Source of the DNA: a bacterium
Lineage (GTDB): Bacteria; 4484-113; JAFGCY01
NCBI GenBank assembly: GCA_020849855.1
Contig: JADZFO010000044.1
Coordinates: 1-28,556, forward strand
Length of the DNA stretch: 28,556 nt
Direction: 5' to 3'
Shown here: one piece after another, positions 1 through 6,827 of the stretch
Position numbering within the stretch: position 1 is the first letter of the stretch
Layout: each line of letters begins with the position of its first letter
Notes under the pieces: generated by a model
What the model was told of the DNA's origin: nothing
Seen by the model: only the letters and a program-made list of their open reading frames with translations
The model's database searches: none
Made by a program: the position numbers and the translations under genes

Positions 1-93
1 GGATACCGTCCGGACATCCCGGCCGCCGATAGCCGTACGGGGGCACTGATCTACGGGCCAAGGTTGATGAAACCCTGCGGGGCGGGAAAGTGA
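1..93 (+). other. Open frame entering from the left edge, possible 3' end of a repeated gene
   Basis: Frame 1 is open from the first base to the TGA at 91-93. The other two forward frames hit stops by base 48. The last residues read YGPRLMKPCGAGK. The right-hand repeat carries the same frame on the minus strand (28462-28554). I do not recognise the peptide, and a GC-rich repeat can be open by chance. Confidence 0.18.
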
Positions 94-125
94 CTCCACG
101 TACCTCGTAAACATACAAGGGGCGG
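1..125. repeat. Left copy of a 125-bp inverted terminal repeat
   Basis: Positions 1-125 are identical, base for base, to the reverse complement of 28430-28554. Identity stops at base 126 (G against A), inside the stem of a GC-rich hairpin that differs between the two ends. The copy reads open in one frame up to a TGA at 91-93 (30 codons), so it might be the 3' end of a multicopy gene, but the outward strand is open too and nothing is recognisable. The simplest explanation is a dispersed repeat at which the contig broke; a linear element with terminal inverted repeats is the alternative. Confidence 0.95.
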
Positions 126-240
126 GGCTTGTCCCCGCCCGGCTTGTGGGCCCGCACGGCAGTGCGGGCGGATCATCTTGTGGGCCCGCATGGCAATGCG
201 GGCGTCTTGTTCTGTGGGCGCGGCTTGTCCCCGCCTCGGA
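119..240 (+). repeat. Array of GC-rich hairpins, loop CTTGT or GGCA
   Basis: Three perfect hairpins follow one another: an 8-bp stem 120-127/133-140 with loop CTTGT, an 8-bp stem 150-157/162-169 with loop GGCA, and an 8-bp stem 184-191/196-203 with loop GGCA. An imperfect fourth lies near 215-237, again with CTTGT. The second and third are about 34 bp apart and share CTTGTGGGCCCGCA before the loop. One stem base differs (CAC against CAT) and its partner has changed with it (GTG against ATG). This belongs to the hairpin family seen again at 17661-17791 and 28416-28435. No gene overlaps it. Confidence 0.8.
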
Positions 241-294
241 GCCTCACGCCTGCTCTAGGACTGGCTTTGCTGAGTGCTAACATGCCCCGTGCGC

Positions 295-402
295 TCAATC
301 ATCTATCAACTGCTCTCTATTGACCTTGGTCACCTCGTGCCTCTTGGTAACGACCCCAAGGATGCGCCCGACGATCCTGAGTAGGTACTGCTGTAAGCAG
401 AC
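295..402 (-). pseudogene. Possible remnant of an S24/LexA-like protein C-terminus
   Basis: On the minus strand a 35-codon frame without a start codon ends at the TGA 297-295. It contains LLRIVGRILGVVTKRHEV. That hydrophobic-GR-hydrophobic pattern resembles the last strand of S24-type repressor peptidases, from memory of the family. Nothing upstream extends it. The surrounding 240-675 stretch is less GC-rich than the rest of the window and has no other convincing gene, so this may be debris from an integrated element. It could equally be chance. Confidence 0.15.
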
Positions 403-555
403 TCACCTATTTGCTAGAATCGGCGTTGTTTGAGGGTATCGCCTCAAGGCCCGCCCTCCGCAATGGTTGCACCTGTTGCGGCACCCGGCCCGGTTGTTTT
501 TCTGTTTCAGATGGGCCAGTGGTTGACTGCGGTTGCTCCCGCGGAAAGCCAAGCA

Positions 556-579
556 CCCCGGAGGTCTCACACTCCGGGG
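556..579 (+). other. 8-bp perfect hairpin upstream of the TIR-domain gene
   Basis: CCCCGGAG (556-563) pairs with CTCCGGGG (572-579) around an 8-nt loop. No T-run follows, so it is a poor intrinsic terminator. It lies about 100 bp before the TIR gene and could be a leader structure or the end of an older element. Confidence 0.4.
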
Positions 580-675
580 CGTTTGCTAATCTATCGGAAC
601 CATTCATTAGGTCAGAAATTGGGCTTGTTCCGATTACCCCTCCTTCAGAGTGGTCACCCTTGAGTCTGAGGTACT

Positions 676-1632
676 ATGAGCGCACCAAGAGCATTCTTGT
701 GTCATTCTTCAAAGGACAAGCCATTTGTCGAGGCACTGGCTGAGCATTTGATGGCGCACGGCGTGGAAGTTTGGTTCGACAAGTGGGATATTCAGCCGGG
801 CGATAGTCTCCGTCGAAAGATCGAAGAGGGAATCGAGAGCTCAGGGTTCTTTATCCCAGTACTTTCGGAGAACAGCCTCGAGAGTGAATGGGTTAAGACT
901 GAGCTGGATGCTGCTACGATTCTCAAACTGCAAGGCTCCTGCAGAATAGTTCCTGTACTTCGAGGAGTAACAGTTGATCAAGTTCCATTGACACTACGTT
1001 CTATGGCCTGTGTTACAGGGAGTACTGACCAAGATAGAATGGAAATGGTATTAAATGTCTGCCACGGCTTTTCTGTTAAGCCACCTCTAGGGGATAGGCC
1101 TCAGCGAGAAGCTGTAGAGAACACTAAGTTGAGCCCGAACGCGAGTACGCTAGCTAGGAAAGTAGCGGCTGCAGACGAGTTCGGTTGTAGTGGACTCTCC
1201 TACTGTGATCTTAGCGAAATCAAAGCGGAAGTGGGCCTATCTGATACTGAGATCATGGAAGCACTGGACGAACTGCAGGATGAGGCGATGATTGAGATCC
1301 ATAGGAGTCTCAGTGGAATCCACGGATTCATGCCCCAAAACATGCTGTTCTGGAAAGTAGATAACAGCGTAATGGGATGGGATCCCATCAAGGACGCAGA
1401 TACCGTTGCCGTGTTACTATTCAACAGTTCCGATGTGTCCTATGATGCTCCATCCATCGCAGCCCAGTTAGGCTGGTCCGCCCGCCGCCTCAATCCAGCT
1501 CTTACTCTCTTGTCCACTCACGACTTGATTGATGCGCGACCTACTATGGGCTCTGCACCCTTTGCGTTTCACTTCCTTGGAAAGACCCACAAACTAAATA
1601 GAGTCGTGCGCCAGGGAATGTCTCAGGACTGA
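676..1632 (+). CDS. TIR-domain protein with winged-helix-like C-terminus
   Basis: A 318-residue protein. Residues 4-115 form a bacterial TIR domain: it opens AFLCHSSKDKPFVEAL, continues with EVWFDKWDIQPGDSL, then IPVLSENSLESEWVKTELDAA. Glu76 in SEWVKTEL sits where NAD-cleaving TIR domains carry their catalytic glutamate, so NADase activity is plausible but unproven. Residues about 155-318 look like two winged-helix units (LSEIKAEVGLSDTEIMEALDEL and SIAAQLGWSARRLNPALTLL), which could sense a ligand or nucleic acid. The ATG at 676 follows GAGG at 668-671. The gene lacks the leaderless -10 spacing of its neighbours and is visibly lower in GC than the window average; both suggest acquisition. The methyltransferase-nuclease gene starts 41 bp downstream, so a joint role in defence is inferred from context. 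Confidence 0.85.
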   Translation: MSAPRAFLCHSSKDKPFVEALAEHLMAHGVEVWFDKWDIQPGDSLRRKIEEGIESSGFFIPVLSENSLESEWVKTELDAATILKLQGSCRIVPVLRGVTVDQVPLTLRSMACVTGSTDQDRMEMVLNVCHGFSVKPPLGDRPQREAVENTKLSPNASTLARKVAAADEFGCSGLSYCDLSEIKAEVGLSDTEIMEALDELQDEAMIEIHRSLSGIHGFMPQNMLFWKVDNSVMGWDPIKDADTVAVLLFNSSDVSYDAPSIAAQLGWSARRLNPALTLLSTHDLIDARPTMGSAPFAFHFLGKTHKLNRVVRQGMSQD

Positions 1633-1661
1633 TTGCCGCACGATAGGCCTGCGCCCCCTAC

Positions 1662-1667
1662 TACAAT
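1662..1667 (+). promoter_or_regulatory. -10 box TACAAT, predicted leaderless start of the methyltransferase gene
   Basis: TACAAT lies 6 nt before the ATG at 1674. No Shine-Dalgarno sequence precedes that ATG. Transcription would begin at or next to the start codon. No convincing -35 at 16-18 bp. Confidence 0.55.
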
Positions 1668-1673
1668 AACCCC

Positions 1674-3266
1674 ATGTCCACCGTGCCCCACACTTTGGAG
1701 CCCGTTCACTTTTCGCCGCAGACCATCTACAGCGGCGACTGCCTTGACATCCTGTCCCAGTTCCCGGCGAACAGCGTCGACCTGGTTTATATCGACCCGC
1801 CCTTCAACAGCAACCGCAACTATGAGGTCTTCTGGGGCGACACCCAGGAGAAGCGCGCCTTCGACGACCGCTATGGCGATGCGATGGCCTACATCGACTA
1901 CATGCGCCCGCGCGTCGAGCAGCTACACCGCGTGCTCAAGGCGACCGGCAGCTTCTACTACCACTGCGACTGGCACGCCAGCCATTACATCAAGATCATG
2001 CTCGATGAGGTGTTTGGGGCAAACCTCTTTCAGAACGAAATCATTTGGAAGCGGACCAGCAGTCACAACGACAGCAAGAAGTGGGCACATGTCCATGACA
2101 CGATCTTCTACTACTCTAAGAAGAAATCGAAGTGGAACCCGCAGTTCCTGCCTCACGATCCTGTGTATGTGGCCAAGTTCTACCGATTCAAAGATGACCG
2201 GGGAACATACAGACACGATCACATCATCAGAAGTGCAACCATGGGGCCACGACCAAATCTCGCATACGAATTCAACGGGTATACACCTGAATGGGGTTGG
2301 CGTGTAGTAAGAGAGAAGTTGGAGAAGCTGGATGAGGAAGGTCGGATCGCATGGAGCAAAACTGGCAGGCCCTATCTCAAGCGATACCTTCATGAGCAGA
2401 AGGGGACACCGATCAATTCAGTCATAACAGACATACTTCCAATTTCGCCACAGTCTGCCGAACGTCTCGGCTATCCCACCCAAAAGCCCCTCGCCCTGCT
2501 GGAGCGCATCATCAAGGCCAGCTCCAATCCTGGCGACATCGTGCTGGATGCCTTTTGCGGCTGTGGCACTGCGCTGGTCGCGGCGCAGCAGCTGGGCCGC
2601 AAGTGGCTGGGCATCGACATCAGCCCGACGAGCTGCAACGTGATGGGCCAGCGGCTGGAGGAAGTCTGTGGCCTGAAACTGGCCCCGCCGACGATGGGCA
2701 CCCGCGAGGTTGAGGACAGCTGGAACGCGCCGGTCGGCGAGCGCTACTACCGCTTCAGCAACCTGCCTAGGAGTGCGGAGCAACTGCGCAAGCTGCCGGG
2801 CTTCGAGTTCGAGAACTGGGCGGTGCTGCAGCTCGGCGAGGTGCTGATGCATCAGGGCCACAGCGTCTTTGCCCGTACCAACCGCGCCAAGGTGGGCGAC
2901 CTGGGCCTGGATGGCCGGATTTACCTTGCCGACAAGGTCAGCAAGCCATTGCGCACAGGCGACCTGCCGCTGATGGAGGCCACCGGGGCGGGCAGCGGCG
3001 AGCGGCAGAAGTACCTGCCGATCCAGGTCAAGAACACAGACAAGGTCGGCCGCCCGGAGATTGACAAGTTTGAATCGGCCCTGCGCCGCGATGGCCGCAG
3101 GGGCGGCTTCTTCATCGGATGGGAGTTCAGCAAGGACGCGCTGAAAGAGATTGAGCGTCTCAAGACCCTGCCTGAGAACGAGGCGCTCTACATCGCTCCG
3201 GTGCGGGTTGAAGAGCTGATCGCCGAGACCTTCAACATCGAACTGATGCTGCTGCGCGGGCTGTAA
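1674..3266 (+). CDS. Beta-class DNA methyltransferase fused to an Mrr-like nuclease
   Basis: A 530-residue fusion. The N-terminus holds methyltransferase motif IV (VYIDPPF, DPPF at 41-44). Motif X (YPTQKP, 267-272) and motif I (DAFCGCGTA, 292-300) follow the variable region. The order IV-TRD-X-I is that of beta-class amino-methyltransferases, so N6-adenine or N4-cytosine modification is expected. From about residue 375 comes an Mrr/PD-(D/E)XK nuclease domain: GDLGLDG (408-414, Asp413) then PIQVK (Gln451, Lys453) and GGFFIGWEF. One polypeptide may therefore modify and cut DNA. The first ATG has no Shine-Dalgarno but has TACAAT 6 nt upstream. Residues about 114-262 are encoded by DNA of clearly lower GC than either flank, as expected for an exchanged recognition domain. 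Follows the TIR gene by 41 bp. Confidence 0.88.
   Translation: MSTVPHTLEPVHFSPQTIYSGDCLDILSQFPANSVDLVYIDPPFNSNRNYEVFWGDTQEKRAFDDRYGDAMAYIDYMRPRVEQLHRVLKATGSFYYHCDWHASHYIKIMLDEVFGANLFQNEIIWKRTSSHNDSKKWAHVHDTIFYYSKKKSKWNPQFLPHDPVYVAKFYRFKDDRGTYRHDHIIRSATMGPRPNLAYEFNGYTPEWGWRVVREKLEKLDEEGRIAWSKTGRPYLKRYLHEQKGTPINSVITDILPISPQSAERLGYPTQKPLALLERIIKASSNPGDIVLDAFCGCGTALVAAQQLGRKWLGIDISPTSCNVMGQRLEEVCGLKLAPPTMGTREVEDSWNAPVGERYYRFSNLPRSAEQLRKLPGFEFENWAVLQLGEVLMHQGHSVFARTNRAKVGDLGLDGRIYLADKVSKPLRTGDLPLMEATGAGSGERQKYLPIQVKNTDKVGRPEIDKFESALRRDGRRGGFFIGWEFSKDALKEIERLKTLPENEALYIAPVRVEELIAETFNIELMLLRGL
2015..2460 (+). other. Low-GC patch covering the methyltransferase target-recognition region
   Basis: Within the methyltransferase gene the sequence changes from GC-rich, G/C-ending codons to a mixed composition (many A/T third positions, such as AAG AAA TCG AAG TGG and ATA CAC CTG AAT) and back again near 2460. 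The borders fall between motif IV and motif X, where beta-class enzymes keep their recognition domain. By eye only; borders are good to about 30 bp. Confidence 0.6.
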
Positions 3267-3708
3267 CTTAGTGGCTCACTTGTGCAGCGTCAATGATATT
3301 GCAGCCCGCTGAGCGCAATAAAGCACCGGCCCGCGAGGTATCTCGTGGGTTATGGATGCTGCTGCAGATAAGCGCGTCGTTTGTTACTTGCATCAATCTG
3401 CTAAGGAGGCACTCAGCAGCTCAGCAACCTGCCCGGTCTGCAGCCTGCCGCGCGCAGTTTTCAATTCACGCAGTGCAAAAATCAAAGTGCTCATTTCGGT
3501 CTGTTTGCGGAGTCAAAGGTTAAAACCGGGGCCGGCAAAGTCTGTGTGACGTGTGAATCAGGGCTGGAAAGTTAAATTCCCGGCCTGCGCCCCTGATCAG
3601 GCACTTCGGCCGGGCCGGGGCAAGTGCAGGAGACTGCTTGAAGTGGTCTGCAAGTGAGGGATGGACGCAACCGGCACAGGAATCTCGGCAGGCGCCCAGC
3701 TTGGCTGC
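3267..3708. other. 442-bp non-coding stretch before ruvC
   Basis: No convincing gene. Short open frames here have no family resemblance or good start signal. There is a hairpin at 3330-3349 and further small inverted repeats around 3590-3630 (CTGATCAG, and GCCCC...GGGGC). No tRNA, riboswitch or small-RNA consensus could be recognised. Confidence 0.5.
3330..3349 (+). terminator. Hairpin downstream of the methyltransferase-nuclease gene
   Basis: CCCGCGAG (3330-3337), loop GTAT, CTCGTGGG (3342-3349): 8 pairs including one G-T. It lies 64 bp after the stop and is followed only by TTATGG, so it is a weak terminator candidate. Confidence 0.3.
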
Positions 3709-3714
3709 TACTAT
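3709..3714 (+). promoter_or_regulatory. -10 box TACTAT, predicted leaderless start of ruvC
   Basis: TACTAT is 6 nt before the GTG at 3721, in the AT-rich stretch 3709-3720 of an otherwise GC-rich region. It supports GTG 3721 over the upstream in-frame ATG at 3661. Confidence 0.55.
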
Positions 3715-3720
3715 ATATTT

Positions 3721-4263
3721 GTGCAGCCTCTGCGCATACTTGGACTCGACCCCGGCTTTGACCGCTGCGGCTACAGCGTGCTGGAAAGGCCTGAGCGGCC
3801 GCGCGGCAATGAGCTGGGCCGCCTGCTGGACTGCGGCACCCTGCAGACCAGCCGGGCGGACAGCTTTCCGCAGCGACTCAGCGCGCTGGCCCGCGGGCTG
3901 GAGACCCTGCTGGCCCTCTGGCAGCCGCAGCAGGTGGCGGTCGAGGAGCTCTTCTTCGCCAAGAACGCCAAGACCGCCATGGGCGTGGCCCAGGCCCGCG
4001 GCGTGCTGATCGAGCGCTGCGCCTCGGCCGGGCTCTCGGTGGTGGAGTATGCGCCAACTTCTGTAAAGAGCCAGCTGACCGGCTCCGGCCGGGCCGATAA
4101 GGAGCAGGTGGCCTTCATGGTCCGCCGTCTGGTCGGCGCCCAGCTTGAGGAGCGCAAGCGCCTCGACGACGAGCTGGATGCCATCGCCGTGGCGCTGTGC
4201 CACAGCATGCGTATCAGTATCCCGGCGGCGCTGCTGCGCCAGGGTTCAGGGGCTGCGCTGTGA
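3721..4263 (+). CDS. ruvC: Holliday junction endonuclease RuvC
   Basis: 180 residues, the usual family length. RuvC resolves Holliday junctions left by recombination, with RuvA and RuvB. The four acidic catalytic residues are visible: Asp10 in RILGLDPG, Glu75 in VAVEELFFAKN, and Asp150/Asp153 in DDELDAIAVA. FAKNAKTAMGVAQARGV is a family signature. An in-frame ATG 60 bp upstream (3661) would add 20 residues that family members lack. GTG 3721 gives the normal MQPLRILGLDPG opening and has a -10 box 6 nt before it, so I prefer it. The stop overlaps the ruvA GTG by 3 bases, implying translational coupling. ruvB is not in the window. Confidence 0.95.
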   Translation: MQPLRILGLDPGFDRCGYSVLERPERPRGNELGRLLDCGTLQTSRADSFPQRLSALARGLETLLALWQPQQVAVEELFFAKNAKTAMGVAQARGVLIERCASAGLSVVEYAPTSVKSQLTGSGRADKEQVAFMVRRLVGAQLEERKRLDDELDAIAVALCHSMRISIPAALLRQGSGAAL

Positions 4264-4898
4264 TCGCGGCGGTACACGGACAGGTGCAGGCGATCCGCAG
4301 CGAGGGCCGCGGCGATGCGAAGGTGCACTTCCGCTGCGGGCCGGTGACCCTTGAGCTGACCCTGCCGCTGGGGATGAGCCGCGAGCTGTCCATCGGCGAA
4401 GACTGCGAGCTGCACACATATCTGCACTTCGCCTCCCAGGCGGATGTGCTGCGCCTGTATGCCTTCACCAGCGGCCTGGCCCGCGACCTCTTCACCATGC
4501 TGATCAGCGCGTCGGGCATCGGCCCGGCGGTAGCGCTGAACCTGCTGGACCTGGGCGCCGGCGGGCTGGTGGCGGCGATCCGCGACGCTGATGAGAAGAC
4601 CCTGACGAAGGTCAGCGGCGTGGGGCCCAAGCTGGCCAAGAAGGTGATCCTGGAGCTGGGCGAGAAAGTGGCAAAGGAGTTCAGCGGCTTTGGCCTTGAG
4701 GGCCACAGCATGCAGGCGGCGGCGGTTGGAGCCGGCCGCCAGGAAGCCAGCCCGGTGGAGGACGCCATCCAGGCGGTCATCGCCCTGGGTTTCCCGCGGC
4801 CGCGGGCCGAGGCTGCGCTGGCCGAGGTGCGGCGCGACTACGACGGGGAGGAGACGGTGCAGCTGATCCGCAAGATGCTCAGCCGTCTGAGCGGCTGA
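4260..4898 (+). CDS. ruvA: Holliday junction branch-migration protein RuvA
   Basis: 212 residues. RuvA binds the junction as a tetramer and loads the RuvB helicase. Residues 1-65 form the OB-fold domain. Residues about 75-140 hold the two helix-hairpin-helix motifs (SASGIGPAVALNLL and KVSGVGPKLAKKVILEL). The C-terminal RuvB-contacting domain starts near 160 (EDAIQAVIALGFPRPRAEAAL). The start is GTG 4260, read from the overlap GTGATC in which TGA ends ruvC. It gives MIAAVHGQVQA, which matches the family opening, and AGGGG lies shortly upstream. An ATG further upstream (4197) sits inside ruvC and would add unrelated residues. The stop TGA shares its A with the rsmG ATG. Confidence 0.94.
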   Translation: MIAAVHGQVQAIRSEGRGDAKVHFRCGPVTLELTLPLGMSRELSIGEDCELHTYLHFASQADVLRLYAFTSGLARDLFTMLISASGIGPAVALNLLDLGAGGLVAAIRDADEKTLTKVSGVGPKLAKKVILELGEKVAKEFSGFGLEGHSMQAAAVGAGRQEASPVEDAIQAVIALGFPRPRAEAALAEVRRDYDGEETVQLIRKMLSRLSG

Positions 4899-5560
4899 TG
4901 CTGTTGCGAGTCAACCCCCGGGAGTTCCTGCCGGCACTGGAAGCCGAGCTGCCGGACGTGGATGCCCAGAAGCTGGGCAGCCTGGCAGAGTATCTGGCAA
5001 TTGTCGAGCATTACCGGCGGGTGCTAAACCTGACCGCCTTCGCCGGCGCTGAGCAGCTGACCCGCGAGCTCGTCGGCGAGGCAGCCCGCCTGCTGGAGCT
5101 GGGGCCGATTGAGCCGGGCTGGAAGGTGCTGGACCTGGGAAGCGGCGTAGGCACACCGGTGATCCCGCTGGCGATCCTCTGCCCCGAGGCCAGCTTCATC
5201 GGCATCGAATCGCGCGAGCGCCGCGCGGTCTATCTGCAGCAGGCCCGGGCGCGTCTGCGCCTGGAGAACCTCAGCTTCATCAACGGCAGGGTGGAAGAGC
5301 TGAGCGTGGAGCACGCCATGGCCTACGACCTTGTCACGGCCCGCGCCTTCGCCCAGCCTGAGCAGCTCCTGCGCCTGGCCATGCCGCTGCTCAGGACCAG
5401 CGGCGAGCTGCGTGGCTATCTCAGCGGGGTCCAGCGCCTGGACCCGGAGCTTCTGGCTGAGCTTGGCCTGGAGCTGGCCGGGATGCTGGAGTACAGCAGC
5501 GGCGGCGGCCTCAGCGGGCGCGTGGTCTACCGCCTGACGCGCGGTGAGCGCGGCGTATAA
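4898..5560 (+). CDS. rsmG: 16S rRNA (guanine-N7)-methyltransferase RsmG
   Basis: 220 residues, close to the usual RsmG (GidB) length. The enzyme uses S-adenosylmethionine to make m7G527 in 16S rRNA. The cofactor loop is VLDLGSGVGTPVIPLAI (about 77-93), followed by FIGIESRERRAVYLQ and YDLVTARAFA, all characteristic. Its ATG overlaps the ruvA stop by one base, so it is translated from the ruvC-ruvA message. Its last codons contain the -10 hexamer proposed for the next gene. Confidence 0.94.
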   Translation: MLLRVNPREFLPALEAELPDVDAQKLGSLAEYLAIVEHYRRVLNLTAFAGAEQLTRELVGEAARLLELGPIEPGWKVLDLGSGVGTPVIPLAILCPEASFIGIESRERRAVYLQQARARLRLENLSFINGRVEELSVEHAMAYDLVTARAFAQPEQLLRLAMPLLRTSGELRGYLSGVQRLDPELLAELGLELAGMLEYSSGGGLSGRVVYRLTRGERGV

Positions 5561-5561
5561 T
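5534..5561 (+). promoter_or_regulatory. Sigma70-type promoter for the ChaN-like gene, inside the end of rsmG
   Basis: CTGACG (5534-5539), 16-bp spacer, TATAAT (5556-5561). The -10 box overlaps the rsmG stop codon. It leaves a leader of about 25 nt before the ATG at 5593. Confidence 0.6.
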
Positions 5562-5592
5562 CGCGCTGGCCAACCCGGCCGACGGTGATGAA

Positions 5593-6702
5593 ATGCACTC
5601 TGCCCATGCGAAGTTATGCGGTCTTGCCGCGGCCGGCCTGCTTAGCGCAGGCCTGCTGGCGCCCGTCGCCGCTAGGGCTGATGAAGCCCCGAAGCCGGCC
5701 TGCCCGGTCTGCGAAAAGGTGCGGGGCGTGAGCATGGATCTGGCGGCGGAGCTCGCCGCGGCCAAAGCCCTGCCGCGGGTCAGCTATCGCCTCGGCGCCG
5801 ACGGCAGCCGCGAGCTGGTCAGCTTCGAGGAGCTGCTCGACGAGCTCTCAAGCGCCAGTGTGGTCTTCCTTGGCGAGCAGCACGACGACGATGCCACCCA
5901 CCGCCTGCAGTTTGAAGTGCTTGCAGAGCTGAGTGCCTGCCGCAATGTTGCCCTGGGCATGGAGCAGTTTGAGCGTGATGTCCAGTCGGCCGTGGATGCC
6001 TGGCTGGCCGGTGACGGCAGTGAGCAGTCCGAGCTGGATTTCCTTACTGTCAGCCGACCCTGGGGCAACTACCAGCCGGATTACCGCCGCCTGCTGCACT
6101 GGAGCAGAAGCCAGGGCATCCCGGTGCTGGCCTCCAACACGCCGACGCCGGTGGTGCGGATGGTCAGCCGCAAGGGCTGGGAGCTGGCCTGGGCCGGCTA
6201 CACAGCCGAGCAGCGCGCCTGGCTGGCCCAGAGCAGCACGCATCCCGAGGACCAGTACTGGAGCCTCTTCAAGCTGGCGATGGGGCTGACACTGGAGGCC
6301 GAGGCCGCGCTGGAGTCGGGCCAGGCGCCGGATACCAGCCATGGTATGGGCATGACCCGCGAGATGGCCTGGAACTTCTATCTCGCCCAGTGCCTGAAGG
6401 ACGACACAATGGCCGAGAGCATCTATCTGTGGCTCTACCGCAACCCGGGCGGACTGGTCGTCCACACCAACGGCCGTTTCCACAGCGACTACCGCCTGGG
6501 GACTGCCTCGCGGACAATCAGCCGCCTGCAGGCGATTGACTCAAACGCCGAATGCTCAGTGCGGGTGGTGTCCTTCGTGCCGGTGCAGAATCTGGGCAGC
6601 ACTGGCGACTTCGCATCTGAAGCTTGGGCCGACCTGGAAGGCGTGGGCGACTACGTGGTCTTTGTGCAGGCCCCGCCAGCGGATACAGCAGCTCAGCAGT
6701 AG
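5593..6702 (+). CDS. Secreted ChaN-like (DUF399) protein
   Basis: 369 residues. Residues 1-29 are a signal peptide ending in the AxA-type site VAARA. The body matches ChaN/DUF399: VVFLGEQHDDDATHRLQ (Glu and His near 94-100), NVALGMEQFERDVQ, then PVLASNTPTPVVRMV and GMGMTREMAWN. ChaN of Campylobacter binds haem at the cell surface; whether this protein does is inference. The mature N-terminus carries CPVC about ten residues after the predicted cleavage site. That is unusual for the family as I know it and could hold a metal or a disulfide. No lipobox cysteine precedes it. The gene has its own promoter and ends at a bidirectional terminator shared with the convergent cytochrome gene. A haem-binding relative beside a multihaem cytochrome is suggestive only. 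Confidence 0.82.
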   Translation: MHSAHAKLCGLAAAGLLSAGLLAPVAARADEAPKPACPVCEKVRGVSMDLAAELAAAKALPRVSYRLGADGSRELVSFEELLDELSSASVVFLGEQHDDDATHRLQFEVLAELSACRNVALGMEQFERDVQSAVDAWLAGDGSEQSELDFLTVSRPWGNYQPDYRRLLHWSRSQGIPVLASNTPTPVVRMVSRKGWELAWAGYTAEQRAWLAQSSTHPEDQYWSLFKLAMGLTLEAEAALESGQAPDTSHGMGMTREMAWNFYLAQCLKDDTMAESIYLWLYRNPGGLVVHTNGRFHSDYRLGTASRTISRLQAIDSNAECSVRVVSFVPVQNLGSTGDFASEAWADLEGVGDYVVFVQAPPADTAAQQ

Positions 6703-6751
6703 GCCCTGTCTAGGTCAAGCAGGCAGCACGGCAGCAAATGGCAAAATAGAA

Positions 6752-6775
6752 CAGGCGGGCATTTCTGCCCGCCTG
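6752..6775. terminator. Bidirectional intrinsic terminator
   Basis: CAGGCGGGC (6752-6760), loop ATTTCT, GCCCGCCTG (6767-6775): nine perfect pairs. On the minus strand it is followed by TTCTATTTTG, a good T-tract for the cytochrome gene. On the plus strand ATTATCTCTCTCTC follows, giving a weaker stop for the ChaN-like gene. Confidence 0.8.
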
Positions 6776-6827
6776 ATTATCTCTCTCTCAACCTGTCCAG
6801 CCTTAGCCAGACCACGGACGCGCTGCA

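Noticed and set aside
556-579. Integron attC site
   Set aside because: The hairpin lacks the RYYYAAC and GTTRRRY core sites and no integrase is present.
411-743. 110-codon open frame before the TIR gene
   Set aside because: It starts with TTG without a ribosome-binding site, overlaps the TIR gene start out of frame and resembles no protein I know.
3352-3549. 65-codon frame with CPVC in the gap before ruvC
   Set aside because: No start signal, no second zinc-binding pair and no resemblance to a known small protein.
3525-3610. tRNA-like or cobalamin-riboswitch-like stretch (GGGGCCGG ... GTGTGAATCAGGGCTG ... GCCCC)
   Set aside because: No cloverleaf can be drawn, no T-loop GTTC is present and the B12 box is missing. 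The resemblance is to short words only.
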